Assembly: GCA_027365485.1 (NCBI GenBank) | Contig: DAHXNH010000061.1 | Span: forward strand, 1-35,319 | Length of the DNA: 35,319 nt | DNA from: Clostridiales bacterium | GTDB taxonomy: Bacteria > Bacillota > Sulfobacillia > Sulfobacillales > Sulfobacillaceae | Reading direction: 5' to 3' | Program-made: the position numbers and the translations under genes | In this document: positions 1 through 7,080 of the stretch, piece after piece | Layout of the letters: each line of letters starts with the position of its first letter | Position numbering within the stretch: the first letter of the stretch is position 1 | Notes under the pieces: generated by a model | The model's database searches: none | Told to the model about the DNA's origin: nothing | What the model saw: the letters and a program-made list of their open reading frames with translations, nothing else

Positions 1-1306
1 TATCATAATGAAATAGGTCGGCGAACCGAGCCCAGTTAATCGCCAACATGAGTTGGCGTTCCGCCTGCTCTTTGGAGAAATGCTCTTCGAGAATGTCCAA
101 GAAAAAGTCGAGGGCCATAGCGTGATTGCTTTTAGATGCCAACACCCGTTCGATCAGTCGAAAGATGGGGATCGCTATCAGTTCGCGGCGGATGATGTTT
201 TTGCGTTCGGCGACATCAACATCGGCAAATCGTCGTCCTTGCTCGGTAAGAATCAGATCGCCTTCATCCACCTGGGCTAGATGAAACAACTCGGCGGTAT
301 CGGTGACCGGTAGCAGGTCGTCCACTTCGAGCAGCAGTTCAGCGCCCAGCCGATACAAATCGTCGCGACCGCCGCGGTCGCTGACCAATTCCAAAAGCCC
401 AGTGAGCATAGAAAGATGACCGTAGGGGATGGGGCTGAGGCGGGCTCTCTCGCCCTCGGGGGTCTGGGTGTTTCCATGCTGGGGAGCGAGTTGAATCGGC
501 CGGGCCTTTTGATCTTCATCGCGGCCCGTGACAATCTTATACACTAAGTCCACCAATTGGACGAATTCTGCTGATTTCCGGTTTCGGGGATAGGGAAGAG
601 AAATGGCGAGGTCCTCCGCAATGCGGGCCGGATTTTTGGACAGAATGATAATCCGATCGGCCATATAAACGGCCTCTTCGATACCATGGGTGACCATCAA
701 AATCGCTTGCAGAGGAATTTTCGAGTCAATCCAAAGATCCAATAATTCTGAGCGCAGGTTTTCTGCAGTCAAAAAATCGAGCGCTGAAAATGGTTCATCC
801 ATGCACAAGAGTTCCGGATCGACGGCGAGTGCGCGTGCAAAGCCTACTCTTTGCCGCATGCCGCCCGAGAGTTCTTTAGGGAAGGCGTCTTCGTACCCAT
901 TTAAGCCAATCAAATCGATGAGACGGATGGCCTTTTCGCGACGCACCGCGAGCCCGATGCCCTTGGCCGTCAGGCCCAGTTCCACATTTTGTTGAACGGT
1001 GAGCCAAGGATACAGGGCGAACGATTGAAAGACCATGGACGCATGAGGATTGGGTCCGGCAACGGGCCGACCACGGTATAATACCGTGCCAAACGATGGT
1101 TCGGAAAGGCCGGTGACAATGCGCAAGAGCGTGGATTTACCCGAGCCGGAAGGGCCAAGCAAGGCGACGAATTGCCCCCGTTCAACGGCAAGATTAATGT
1201 CGTCCAGCACTAAAATGTCGTAGTTGTCAGGCTGAGAATACATTTTGGTGACGCCCAATATCTTGAGCAGGGAGCCGTCGCGTCCCGGTTCGGTTGTGGT
1301 TATCAA
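1..1306 (-). CDS. ABC transporter ATP-binding protein, nitrate/sulfonate/taurine type, with C-terminal AAA-associated domain (3' end outside the window)
   Basis: This is the cytoplasmic ATPase of an importer that probably carries a small anion or organosulfur/nitrogen compound. About 435 residues are visible and the frame runs open off the window edge. Walker A GPSGSGKST is at about 51-59, the Q-loop at 94, signature LSGGMRQR at 146-153 and Walker B LLCMDEP at 166-172, followed by the D-loop and the H-loop histidine (VTHGIEEA). The roughly 180 residues after the nucleotide-binding domain resemble the AAA-associated C-terminal domain found in some NitT/TauT-type ATPases. The only start codon after the upstream in-frame stop is TTG, preceded by a G-rich stretch that can serve as ribosome-binding site. 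The gene lies 83 bases behind the fused permease and is probably co-transcribed with it. No substrate-binding protein is visible, so the substrate is unknown. Confidence 0.93.
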   Translation of the reverse strand, partial: MITTTEPGRDGSLLKILGVTKMYSQPDNYDILVLDDINLAVERGQFVALLGPSGSGKSTLLRIVTGLSEPSFGTVLYRGRPVAGPNPHASMVFQSFALYPWLTVQQNVELGLTAKGIGLAVRREKAIRLIDLIGLNGYEDAFPKELSGGMRQRVGFARALAVDPELLCMDEPFSALDFLTAENLRSELLDLWIDSKIPLQAILMVTHGIEEAVYMADRIIILSKNPARIAEDLAISLPYPRNRKSAEFVQLVDLVYKIVTGRDEDQKARPIQLAPQHGNTQTPEGERARLSPIPYGHLSMLTGLLELVSDRGGRDDLYRLGAELLLEVDDLLPVTDTAELFHLAQVDEGDLILTEQGRRFADVDVAERKNIIRRELIAIPIFRLIERVLASKSNHAMALDFFLDILEEHFSKEQAERQLMLAINWARFADLFHYD

Positions 1307-1389
1307 TGCTGCACCCCCATCGGGCCAAGTAGCTCATGGCCCCTAAAATATTTTGTTTGAGCGCCAGAAGCTTTTGCTCCGGGCTCCCG

Positions 1390-3102
1390 CTAAGAGAGAG
1401 AATAGCGATCGGTCGCTTGACGGTAAAGCGGCCGCCAGACCAGCCGATTGATGATCACTACGGTTAATGAGAGCACTGAGGATGCCAGCAGCAAAGCAGC
1501 AAAGTGTCCATCGGTGGAATCTTTGGCAATCAGCGCACCTACGCCAAAGGTGGTGTAAATGTGATCTCGAAAGCTTACATACTCGGCGACGATACTAGCA
1601 TTCCAGGCTCCGCCGCCGGCGGTGATGATACCGGTAATTAAGTAAGGGAAGATCGCTGGCAAGATCAGAGTGCGCCAAATATCTGAGCCCTTCAAGCCAA
1701 ACATTCGGGCGGCCTCTTTTAAATCTTCGGGAATCGCGGACGCACCAGCAATGACATTAAATAAAATGTACCACTGTGTGCCTAACACCATGAGCAGAAC
1801 CGAAGCGATGGTCAGCCCGCCGCCGAGCACAAAGAGAAGAGCCACCAATCCAGGAAACAACGCGGTGGCGGGCACCGACGCGGCGATTTGACTAATTGGG
1901 GTCAGAGACTTGGCATAGCGGGGATTCAAGCCGATCCACACTCCGACCGGAACCGTCCACGCGACAGAAATAGCCAGGGATGCTACCACCCGGAGCAAGG
2001 TGGCTCCGGTGGCCAAACTGACGACCAGGACGGTTTGTAGATTCAAGCTCGCGGCCAGTCGGATGCCACCTTCTAATGCGCTGAATAACGCGAAGATCAC
2101 CGCTGCCGTGATGAGGGTGCGCAATAGACCAGTCAAGCTTCCAATCCATGTGCTACGAGCACGCCACTGCGGAATGCCCACGCCAAAGAATCGGTCGATG
2201 GCTTCGACGACGGGAATCAACACGGCGGTTTGCAGCCAGCCTACGATGCGAGAACGGCGCAAGATGACCAAGACCGCCGAGTGAAACTGGGCCTCGCCCT
2301 CGACCATCTCCATCTTGAACTTATCCGACCAAGCCAACAGAGGACGCCATACCAATTGGTCCATGGCGACGATGACGGCGATGAGGGCCGCGAGGCCGAG
2401 GACCTCTTTGCCCCACCGTCCTTGATTGGCGGCGGTTTGCAGGTAAGATCCCAGCCCCTGCAACTGATATTGGTGATGGCCTAACGAGAACATTTCCGCG
2501 GCCATTAAAAAAAACCAGCCGCCGGCCCACGACATCATTGAATTCCATACCAGCCCGCCCATCGAAAACGGCAATTCCAAAGTGCGAAACCGCTGCCAGG
2601 GAGTCAGCTGCAAAGACAGGGCGCTTTCGCGCAAATCCCGCGGAATCGTAATCAGCCCGTGATACAGGGCGAATACCATGTTCCATACTTGACCGGTAAA
2701 GATGAGAACGATCGACGCTAGATTGACGCCTAGATGAGAGTGAGGGAAGAGGCCAATAAAAGCGAGCAAGACCACCGGTAGAAACGATAAAATGGGGATG
2801 GATTGGAGGATGTCGAGGAGAGGGATGAGGATCTTCTCCGCACTCTTATTATAGGCCGCATAGTAAGCGTAGACCATGGTGAAGGCTAGTGAAATGACAT
2901 AGGCCACGGCCATTCTGAGCCAGGAATAGGTAGCATACAAGGGGAGCTTGCCATAAGCCAGAGAAATTCCACCCGTTTCAGGCAAGCCGTGGGATTGGTG
3001 GGTCGCCCAGGCAATAACTAGGGAGATCACTGCCAAAATGGCAATTCCAATGAAGATATCCGCGTAACCACTCGACGATTCACTCTGCTGCGACCCGATC
3101 AT
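1390..3102 (-). CDS. ABC transporter permease, two fused BPD domains (NitT/TauT family)
   Basis: This 570-residue membrane protein contains two complete binding-protein-dependent transport permease domains in tandem, roughly residues 1-280 and 300-570. Each carries its own EAA-type coupling loop: ESALSLQLTPW in the first half and EAARMFGLKGSD in the second. Most NitT/TauT permeases have one domain of about 260 residues and act as dimers, so this chain is effectively a pre-formed dimer. The start is ATG with a strong AAAGGAGG Shine-Dalgarno. It is first in a two-gene minus-strand operon with the ATPase. The fused layout is known in this family. The substrate (sulfonate, taurine, nitrate, bicarbonate or other) cannot be read from the sequence. 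Confidence 0.92.
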   Translation of the reverse strand: MIGSQQSESSSGYADIFIGIAILAVISLVIAWATHQSHGLPETGGISLAYGKLPLYATYSWLRMAVAYVISLAFTMVYAYYAAYNKSAEKILIPLLDILQSIPILSFLPVVLLAFIGLFPHSHLGVNLASIVLIFTGQVWNMVFALYHGLITIPRDLRESALSLQLTPWQRFRTLELPFSMGGLVWNSMMSWAGGWFFLMAAEMFSLGHHQYQLQGLGSYLQTAANQGRWGKEVLGLAALIAVIVAMDQLVWRPLLAWSDKFKMEMVEGEAQFHSAVLVILRRSRIVGWLQTAVLIPVVEAIDRFFGVGIPQWRARSTWIGSLTGLLRTLITAAVIFALFSALEGGIRLAASLNLQTVLVVSLATGATLLRVVASLAISVAWTVPVGVWIGLNPRYAKSLTPISQIAASVPATALFPGLVALLFVLGGGLTIASVLLMVLGTQWYILFNVIAGASAIPEDLKEAARMFGLKGSDIWRTLILPAIFPYLITGIITAGGGAWNASIVAEYVSFRDHIYTTFGVGALIAKDSTDGHFAALLLASSVLSLTVVIINRLVWRPLYRQATDRYSLS

Positions 3103-3340
3103 TGGCTATCGCCCTCCTTTCGACGGGATCATCAATGCTAGGGAAGGCGTCAAAGAAGAGCCGATGAAAGACTTGACGATTCCAGAACCATCATACCCAG
3201 ATTGTTGGAAAAACGAAAGAATCGTCCCTTGTCCGCGAAGATAAGATTGCCTTCGGGGAATCCGGGTGAGTTTGTGACTGCCAAGGAAGGATTTACTTGA
3301 AAAAAACAGAATAGATAGAGGATTGAACGAAGCATCCGGC

Positions 3341-3414
3341 CGCATCGTTAGGTGTGATGGCACCGAGATGCCCATCGTTAGGTTCAGTGCCTGAGACGCC
3401 TAGATACCGATGCG
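3341..3414. repeat. Dyad with internal direct repeat
   Basis: CGCATCG (3341-3347) is matched by its exact inverse CGATGCG (3408-3414). Inside lie two direct copies of CATCGTTAGGT (3343-3353 and 3373-3383) and a small GGCA/TGCC hairpin between them. There is no gene here. It could be a protein-binding site, part of an untranslated leader, or a remnant of a duplication. The function is unknown. Confidence 0.5.
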
Positions 3415-3427
3415 ACCTCAGGGAAAA

Positions 3428-3510
3428 GCAAGGAAGCAAGGAAGCAAGGAAGCAAGGAAGCAAGGAAGCAAGGAAGAAAGTAAAGAAAGTAAAGAAAGTA
3501 AAGAAAGAAG
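3428..3510. repeat. Purine-rich tandem repeat (6 x 8 nt, then 3 x 9 nt)
   Basis: Six perfect head-to-tail copies of GCAAGGAA fill 3428-3475. Three perfect copies of GAAAGTAAA follow at 3476-3502, then a degenerate purine tail. The array is almost pure A/G on the plus strand. Perfect copies suggest recent slippage-driven expansion, so the number may differ between strains. Units of 8 nt would shift any reading frame passing through, or change promoter spacing. It lies between the ABC operon and the stop-free segment before the histidine kinase. Confidence 0.95.
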
Positions 3511-4335
3511 ACGGTCGGCGGCAGTCCAGGGGGCACCGTGTACGACGAAAGGAGCATGGCCATGGCAGGCTTGATGCGTGAACCTCCCCAAAAGTTTATC
3601 ATACCCGATGCGGGAAAAAGGCGTCAGCAGTCTTTAGAGCGGGGTGGTGCGGGTGCTGTTGATCCCGGGCTATGGTCTCGACTGGTCCCCGGGTCGCGCA
3701 TTCGATATCGCCGGGTCCGATTACCTCATGGGCTCGATATTGCCCCGTTTAGGGGAGAACGTGTGATCAGGTGCATCGGAGTCGCTGCGATGGTGCAGTT
3801 CGAACCGAAGCCTCAACCCGGAGGGGCAGCAAGCCTGCCGACGCTCTTTTTGGATGGCGAGAGACGGCCACATAACCGCCGCTTGCATCCGTTAGCGAAT
3901 AATAATGACCTCGAGGGGATTTGCGCTGGTCGGCAGGATAGGTTCGAACCAGGGCAACTGTCGCTCGTATCCGCCCCAGCGGCGGGACGTAAACCTGACC
4001 GACGGACCTTTGCCCGTAGAGACGGTCGTTTGCCGAAGCCGTTTGCGCCCAGACTACCGATGGGTTGCGGCCAGAGGGTGATGAAGGAGTCGGGGACGAA
4101 AGTCGTGGCCCATAGGAGCCGGATTAGGGTTTTAGAAAGGCCCCAACTGTCCCTCCCATCCCTCGCCGATCGAGGGCGGGCAAGCCGCCGGGACCGATGT
4201 TCGCTCAGGCCGGGGACGAATGGATATGGGGACGGGATGATCCCGAGGGCGCTAGACCGAGACAAGACAGGAACAAGATGGGCAGAGCCTATGTGGCTAA
4301 CCTTCCCGGGCCGAAAGGACGTGGATTTTCCAATT
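3511..4335 (+). other. Long stop-free segment, not convincingly coding; possible structured RNA
   Basis: One plus-strand frame is open to 4353, with a good AAAGGAG site 7 nt before an ATG at 3562, which would give 263 residues. The translation is very rich in Arg, Pro and Gly, uses many AGG/AGA codons and has no recognisable domain. In a 50-codon sample GC by codon position is about 68/56/52 percent, unlike neighbouring genes where the second position is lowest. As RNA, several stems can be drawn: CCCC/GGGG at 3743-3755, GGCAG/CTGCC at 3825-3839, a bulged 9-bp helix GTCGG-CAGG with CCTG-A-CCGAC (3929-3937 with 3994-4003), CCCTCG/CGAGGG at 4160-4176, CGGGA/TCCCG at 4233-4245, and a GAC-GAAA-GTC loop at 4095-4104. 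Short stems of this size are expected by chance in GC-rich DNA, so the RNA reading is only a hypothesis. It matches no RNA family I can name. Confidence 0.35.
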
Positions 4336-4336
4336 G

Positions 4337-5623
4337 ATGGACGGATCTTGTAAAATGGATTATACATTTAATCTTCTTCCTGGCATTACTTTGACCAACG
4401 CGTTTTTGGTGTCGAATCAAGTCCTGGATCGATTGTCGATGCGTTGTTGGCTCTTTGACATGCAGGGAATCTTGATTTGGTTGAATTCCAGTGCCAAGCG
4501 TGAACCGATTGCACTGAGTACCTTGACGGCGTTGGCAGAGGCTAAAAGAAACCACGGCAACACCGCTGCGGTCTTAGACGATGGCAGCGTGGTCAGATGG
4601 ACGACGATTCGCGATCTCCAAGGCACGGTGATTGGTTGGTTAGCGCTTTCGGACCGCGTAGAGACGAAGCGGGAAGGTTCGCCTATCATGCAAACCGGGG
4701 TAGCCGTATGCCAGGAAGGAACGTTTGTCATGGCCACTGCCGCCGCGTGTACGCTGATGCGCCAAGATTTGGTAGGCATGGCTTGGGATGATCTGCCTGG
4801 GCTACCCCGATGGAGGAATTTAGTGGAAGGGCCGGTCGAACAATGGCTCGTGGATCCGAGGACCGGGCAGCACTGGCATCTCCTGCGGGCCGGGTTTACG
4901 GTCATGATCGAATCTACTCCATGGCCAATGGCCGATGAGCGACCGCCGGTCTGGTCGACTACCGCCGAGATGGTGCACGAAATCCGAAACCCATTGACGG
5001 CGTTGCGGGGCTTTATCGAGTTGGCTCTTAAGGCCCCGGAGGCCAGGGATTATCCCGAATTCTTGCAAAAAGCCCTGGTCCAAGTGGAACGATTGGACGC
5101 CATCACCGCCGAGGTGCTGCTGGTGGCTAAGCCCTTGATGCCAAAGCTCTGCGCAATTACCTTGGTCGAGGCAATCACCGCCGCGTGGGCGATGATTGAC
5201 CCGGGTTTAAGAGGACACATTGTGCTGGATGTGGATGAGAATGTAGGGATGGTCGAAGCCGACCCTGATTTGTTCCACCAAATCTTAATCAACATCTTAA
5301 AAAACGCCGTGGAGGCGATGAAAGGTCAGGGTCGAATTCGTATTGGCAGTGATCAGAGGCAAGACGTGACCGTGGTTCGGGTTCAAGACGATGGACCTGG
5401 GATGTCGGACCAGGTAATGACCAGGATATTTGAACGCAGCCAAACCACCAAAGCGGGGGGATCCGGGTTGGGGTTGGTGATTGTGCAGCGATTAATGCGC
5501 GAGCATAGCGGGCAAGTGCGGGTGACTAGTAGTCCATCAGGCACGCTCGTGGAATTGGTGTTCCCGACAACCGGCTCCGCGACCATGCCAACGTCCTCGC
5601 CCCAAACGCCAAGGGTGCCTTAA
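4337..5623 (+). CDS. Sensor histidine kinase (HisKA + HATPase_c), orphan
   Basis: This protein of about 428 residues has no clear transmembrane segment and is probably a soluble sensor kinase. The first 200 residues form an unassigned, possibly PAS-like input region. The H-box MVHEIRNPLTALRG follows, with the phosphoacceptor His at about residue 214. The ATPase domain shows the N-box (NILKNAVEAM), G1 (DDGPGMSD) and G2 (GSGLGL). No response regulator lies nearby, as is common for sporulation phosphorelay kinases (KinA/B-like), but that role is only inferred. The start is uncertain: TTG at 4334, ATG at 4337 and ATG at 4355 are in frame after an upstream stop, and none has a good ribosome-binding site. 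It occupies the place upstream of holA often held by comEC in related genomes. Confidence 0.9.
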   Translation: MDGSCKMDYTFNLLPGITLTNAFLVSNQVLDRLSMRCWLFDMQGILIWLNSSAKREPIALSTLTALAEAKRNHGNTAAVLDDGSVVRWTTIRDLQGTVIGWLALSDRVETKREGSPIMQTGVAVCQEGTFVMATAAACTLMRQDLVGMAWDDLPGLPRWRNLVEGPVEQWLVDPRTGQHWHLLRAGFTVMIESTPWPMADERPPVWSTTAEMVHEIRNPLTALRGFIELALKAPEARDYPEFLQKALVQVERLDAITAEVLLVAKPLMPKLCAITLVEAITAAWAMIDPGLRGHIVLDVDENVGMVEADPDLFHQILINILKNAVEAMKGQGRIRIGSDQRQDVTVVRVQDDGPGMSDQVMTRIFERSQTTKAGGSGLGLVIVQRLMREHSGQVRVTSSPSGTLVELVFPTTGSATMPTSSPQTPRVP

Positions 5624-5652
5624 AGCAATCAAACTTAGAAAGGAGAATGCTG

Positions 5653-6615
5653 GTGAAGGTCTGGGATGCAATCAACCATGTGAGCGAGGCCCCATTGGCC
5701 CCGGTCTATATTTTGGTGGGATCTTCGGATTATTGGATAGAAACATGGATGCGCACCTTGATCCATCGCGCCGAGAAGGATTATGGGGAGGTTGAGGTTT
5801 CGCGCCTGGGTCGCTCGGGCGCGCTTGAGTGGAACCGTTTGCTGGAAGCTTGGCAGACGCCTAATTTGTGGGGAAATGCACAAATCTTTTGGGTAGAAAA
5901 TCTCGCCGCGAGTCCGCCAGCCCGCATAGCTCCAGAGTGGTTTCAGCCCACTGCCGGACGTCATTTGGTGGTATGCGAGACGAAACGCGGACCGGCTAGC
6001 CGACTCTTCACCCACGCCGTCGGAGTGGAAGTGGAGTCTCCCCCAGCCAACTGGTGGAAACGGTGGATTGCGCTCCGGGCTAAATCCCGAGGCATCAACT
6101 TGGGAGAAGATGGCAATGACGTGCTAGCTCTGCTCATTCCCAAGGACGGGCACCACTTAGAGCAAGAGTTGAACAAAATGGAATTGCTGCGGGGCGAGGT
6201 GGATCGCTGGAATGGACCCTTAATCAGATCGTGGATTCTGCCCGAATTGGGCGAAGAGTCGATCTGGGCGGTGACCGACGCGCTTTTAGCTAAAGATGGG
6301 CGTGCGCTTAATGGGGCGTTGAAGAATGCCCTCGCCCAGGGAAAGGCGCCAGTGATGCTGCTAGCGTTGATGGCCCGACAATTAAGCTCCATCCGGCGGG
6401 CAAAAAGAGCGTCATCCGAAGCGGCCTTTCAAGCTAGCGAAAGCGTGCCACCTTTTGTCTCGAGAAAAATCTATCGAGAAGCAAAGAAATGGCGAGAAGC
6501 CGAGGTGGTTCAGGCGATTGGGTGGGCGGCGGAATTGGATCGATGGTTCAAAGATAGCTTAGGTGAGCCCGGGGTTTCGTTAGTTCAGTTCGCTCTGCTG
6601 TTAGTGAGTGGATGA
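5653..6615 (+). CDS. holA: DNA polymerase III subunit delta
   Basis: This is the delta subunit of the clamp loader, which opens the beta sliding clamp. The protein has about 320 residues, normal for the Firmicute family (YqeN). The N-terminus has the opening typical of delta, PVYILVGSSDYWIETW, and the C-terminal helical collar region includes LLALMARQLSSIRRA. GTG is preferred as start because AGGAG lies 7 nt before it. The in-frame ATG two codons upstream would sit only 1 nt from that site. Position next to rpsT matches the conserved holA-rpsT arrangement and supports the call. A perfect terminator begins at its stop codon. Confidence 0.93.
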   Translation: MKVWDAINHVSEAPLAPVYILVGSSDYWIETWMRTLIHRAEKDYGEVEVSRLGRSGALEWNRLLEAWQTPNLWGNAQIFWVENLAASPPARIAPEWFQPTAGRHLVVCETKRGPASRLFTHAVGVEVESPPANWWKRWIALRAKSRGINLGEDGNDVLALLIPKDGHHLEQELNKMELLRGEVDRWNGPLIRSWILPELGEESIWAVTDALLAKDGRALNGALKNALAQGKAPVMLLALMARQLSSIRRAKRASSEAAFQASESVPPFVSRKIYREAKKWREAEVVQAIGWAAELDRWFKDSLGEPGVSLVQFALLLVSG

Positions 6616-6645
6616 AAAGGCCCTCGGAATTCCGAGGGCCTTTTT
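6615..6645. terminator. Bidirectional intrinsic terminator between holA and rpsT
   Basis: A perfect inverted repeat with 11-bp arms (GGCCCTCGGAA and its complement, 6619-6640) is flanked by AAAA on the left and TTTTT on the right. It can stop transcription of the convergent holA and rpsT units from both sides. It begins at the last base of the holA stop codon and ends two bases before the rpsT stop codon. Confidence 0.95.
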
Positions 6646-6646
6646 C

Positions 6647-6919
6647 TTATCCCGCGTGTCGAAGCTTGTTGAGACGTTGGCTCAATCGAGATTTGCGGCG
6701 ACTGGCGGTGTTGCGGTGAATCGCGCCTTTTTGAGCCGCTCGGTCCAATCGCGCATAAACAAATCGCAAAGCTTGTTCCGCAGTTTGCACATCGCCTTGA
6801 TTTAACGCCACTTCGAACCGTCGAATTGCCGTACGGAACATCGTTTTTTGAATCTTGTTGCGAAGCGTCCTCACCTTGGTTTGGCGAATGCGCTTTTTCG
6901 CAGACTTAATATTGGCCAC
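6647..6919 (-). CDS. rpsT: 30S ribosomal protein S20
   Basis: This primary 16S rRNA-binding protein has 90 residues, the usual S20 length. The sequence begins with the family hallmark ANIKSAKKRIRQ after the initiator. It continues with KVRTLRNKIQKTMFRTAIRRF and ends in a basic tail with NTASRRKSRLSQRLNKL. The GTG start follows a GGGGG stretch and is preferred to the longer open frame because S20 starts at this point. A strong sigma-A promoter lies just upstream. The gene is monocistronic and divergent from spoIIP. In Bacillus gpr separates rpsT and spoIIP; it is absent here. Confidence 0.97.
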   Translation of the reverse strand: MANIKSAKKRIRQTKVRTLRNKIQKTMFRTAIRRFEVALNQGDVQTAEQALRFVYARLDRAAQKGAIHRNTASRRKSRLSQRLNKLRHAG

Positions 6920-6940
6920 AACTATACCCCCTGAACGAGA

Positions 6941-6969
6941 ATTATAGCAAAGTCTCTGACGGCAGTAAA
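6941..6969 (-). promoter_or_regulatory. Sigma-A promoter of rpsT
   Basis: Read on the minus strand, -35 TTTACT (6964-6969) and -10 TATAAT (6941-6946) are separated by exactly 17 nt. The gene start is about 20 nt downstream of the -10 box, so the leader is short. Confidence 0.88.
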
Positions 6970-7018
6970 GCGTCCATCTGGGGTCAGCAAAGAAGATCCC
7001 CTCGCCTATCACCGTCTG

Positions 7019-7047
7019 GCATATTAGCCAAAAATTTCCATACACAT
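7019..7047 (+). promoter_or_regulatory. Sigma-E-type sporulation promoter of spoIIP
   Basis: A -35 element GCATATT (7019-7025) and a -10 element CATACACA (7039-7046) are spaced 13 nt apart. The known Bacillus subtilis sigma-E consensus is close to KMATATT, about 14 nt, then CATACAMT. Only the last -10 base differs. It lies about 35 nt before spoIIP, a gene known to be in the mother-cell sigma-E regulon. Confidence 0.85.
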
Positions 7048-7080
7048 GGATACAAAGGACGTTAGAGGAGGGATGGGTGG

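Noticed and set aside
3106-3375. 89-codon minus-strand frame upstream of the permease
   Set aside because: No start signal or protein-like pattern; it simply overlaps the leader of the ABC operon.
3721-4100. tRNA, tmRNA, RNase P RNA or SRP RNA in the stop-free segment, prompted by two GGTTCGAACC/GTTCGAACC strings
   Set aside because: No acceptor/anticodon arrangement fits and the universally conserved blocks of those RNAs are missing.
3562-4353. 263-codon plus-strand frame with good ribosome-binding site as a normal protein gene
   Set aside because: Composition, codon-position GC and the abundance of AGG/AGA differ from all neighbouring genes and no domain is visible; kept only as an unresolved region.
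3813-4367. 184-codon minus-strand frame opposite the same region
   Set aside because: Serine/proline/arginine-rich translation without protein-like pattern; it reflects low stop-codon density rather than a gene.
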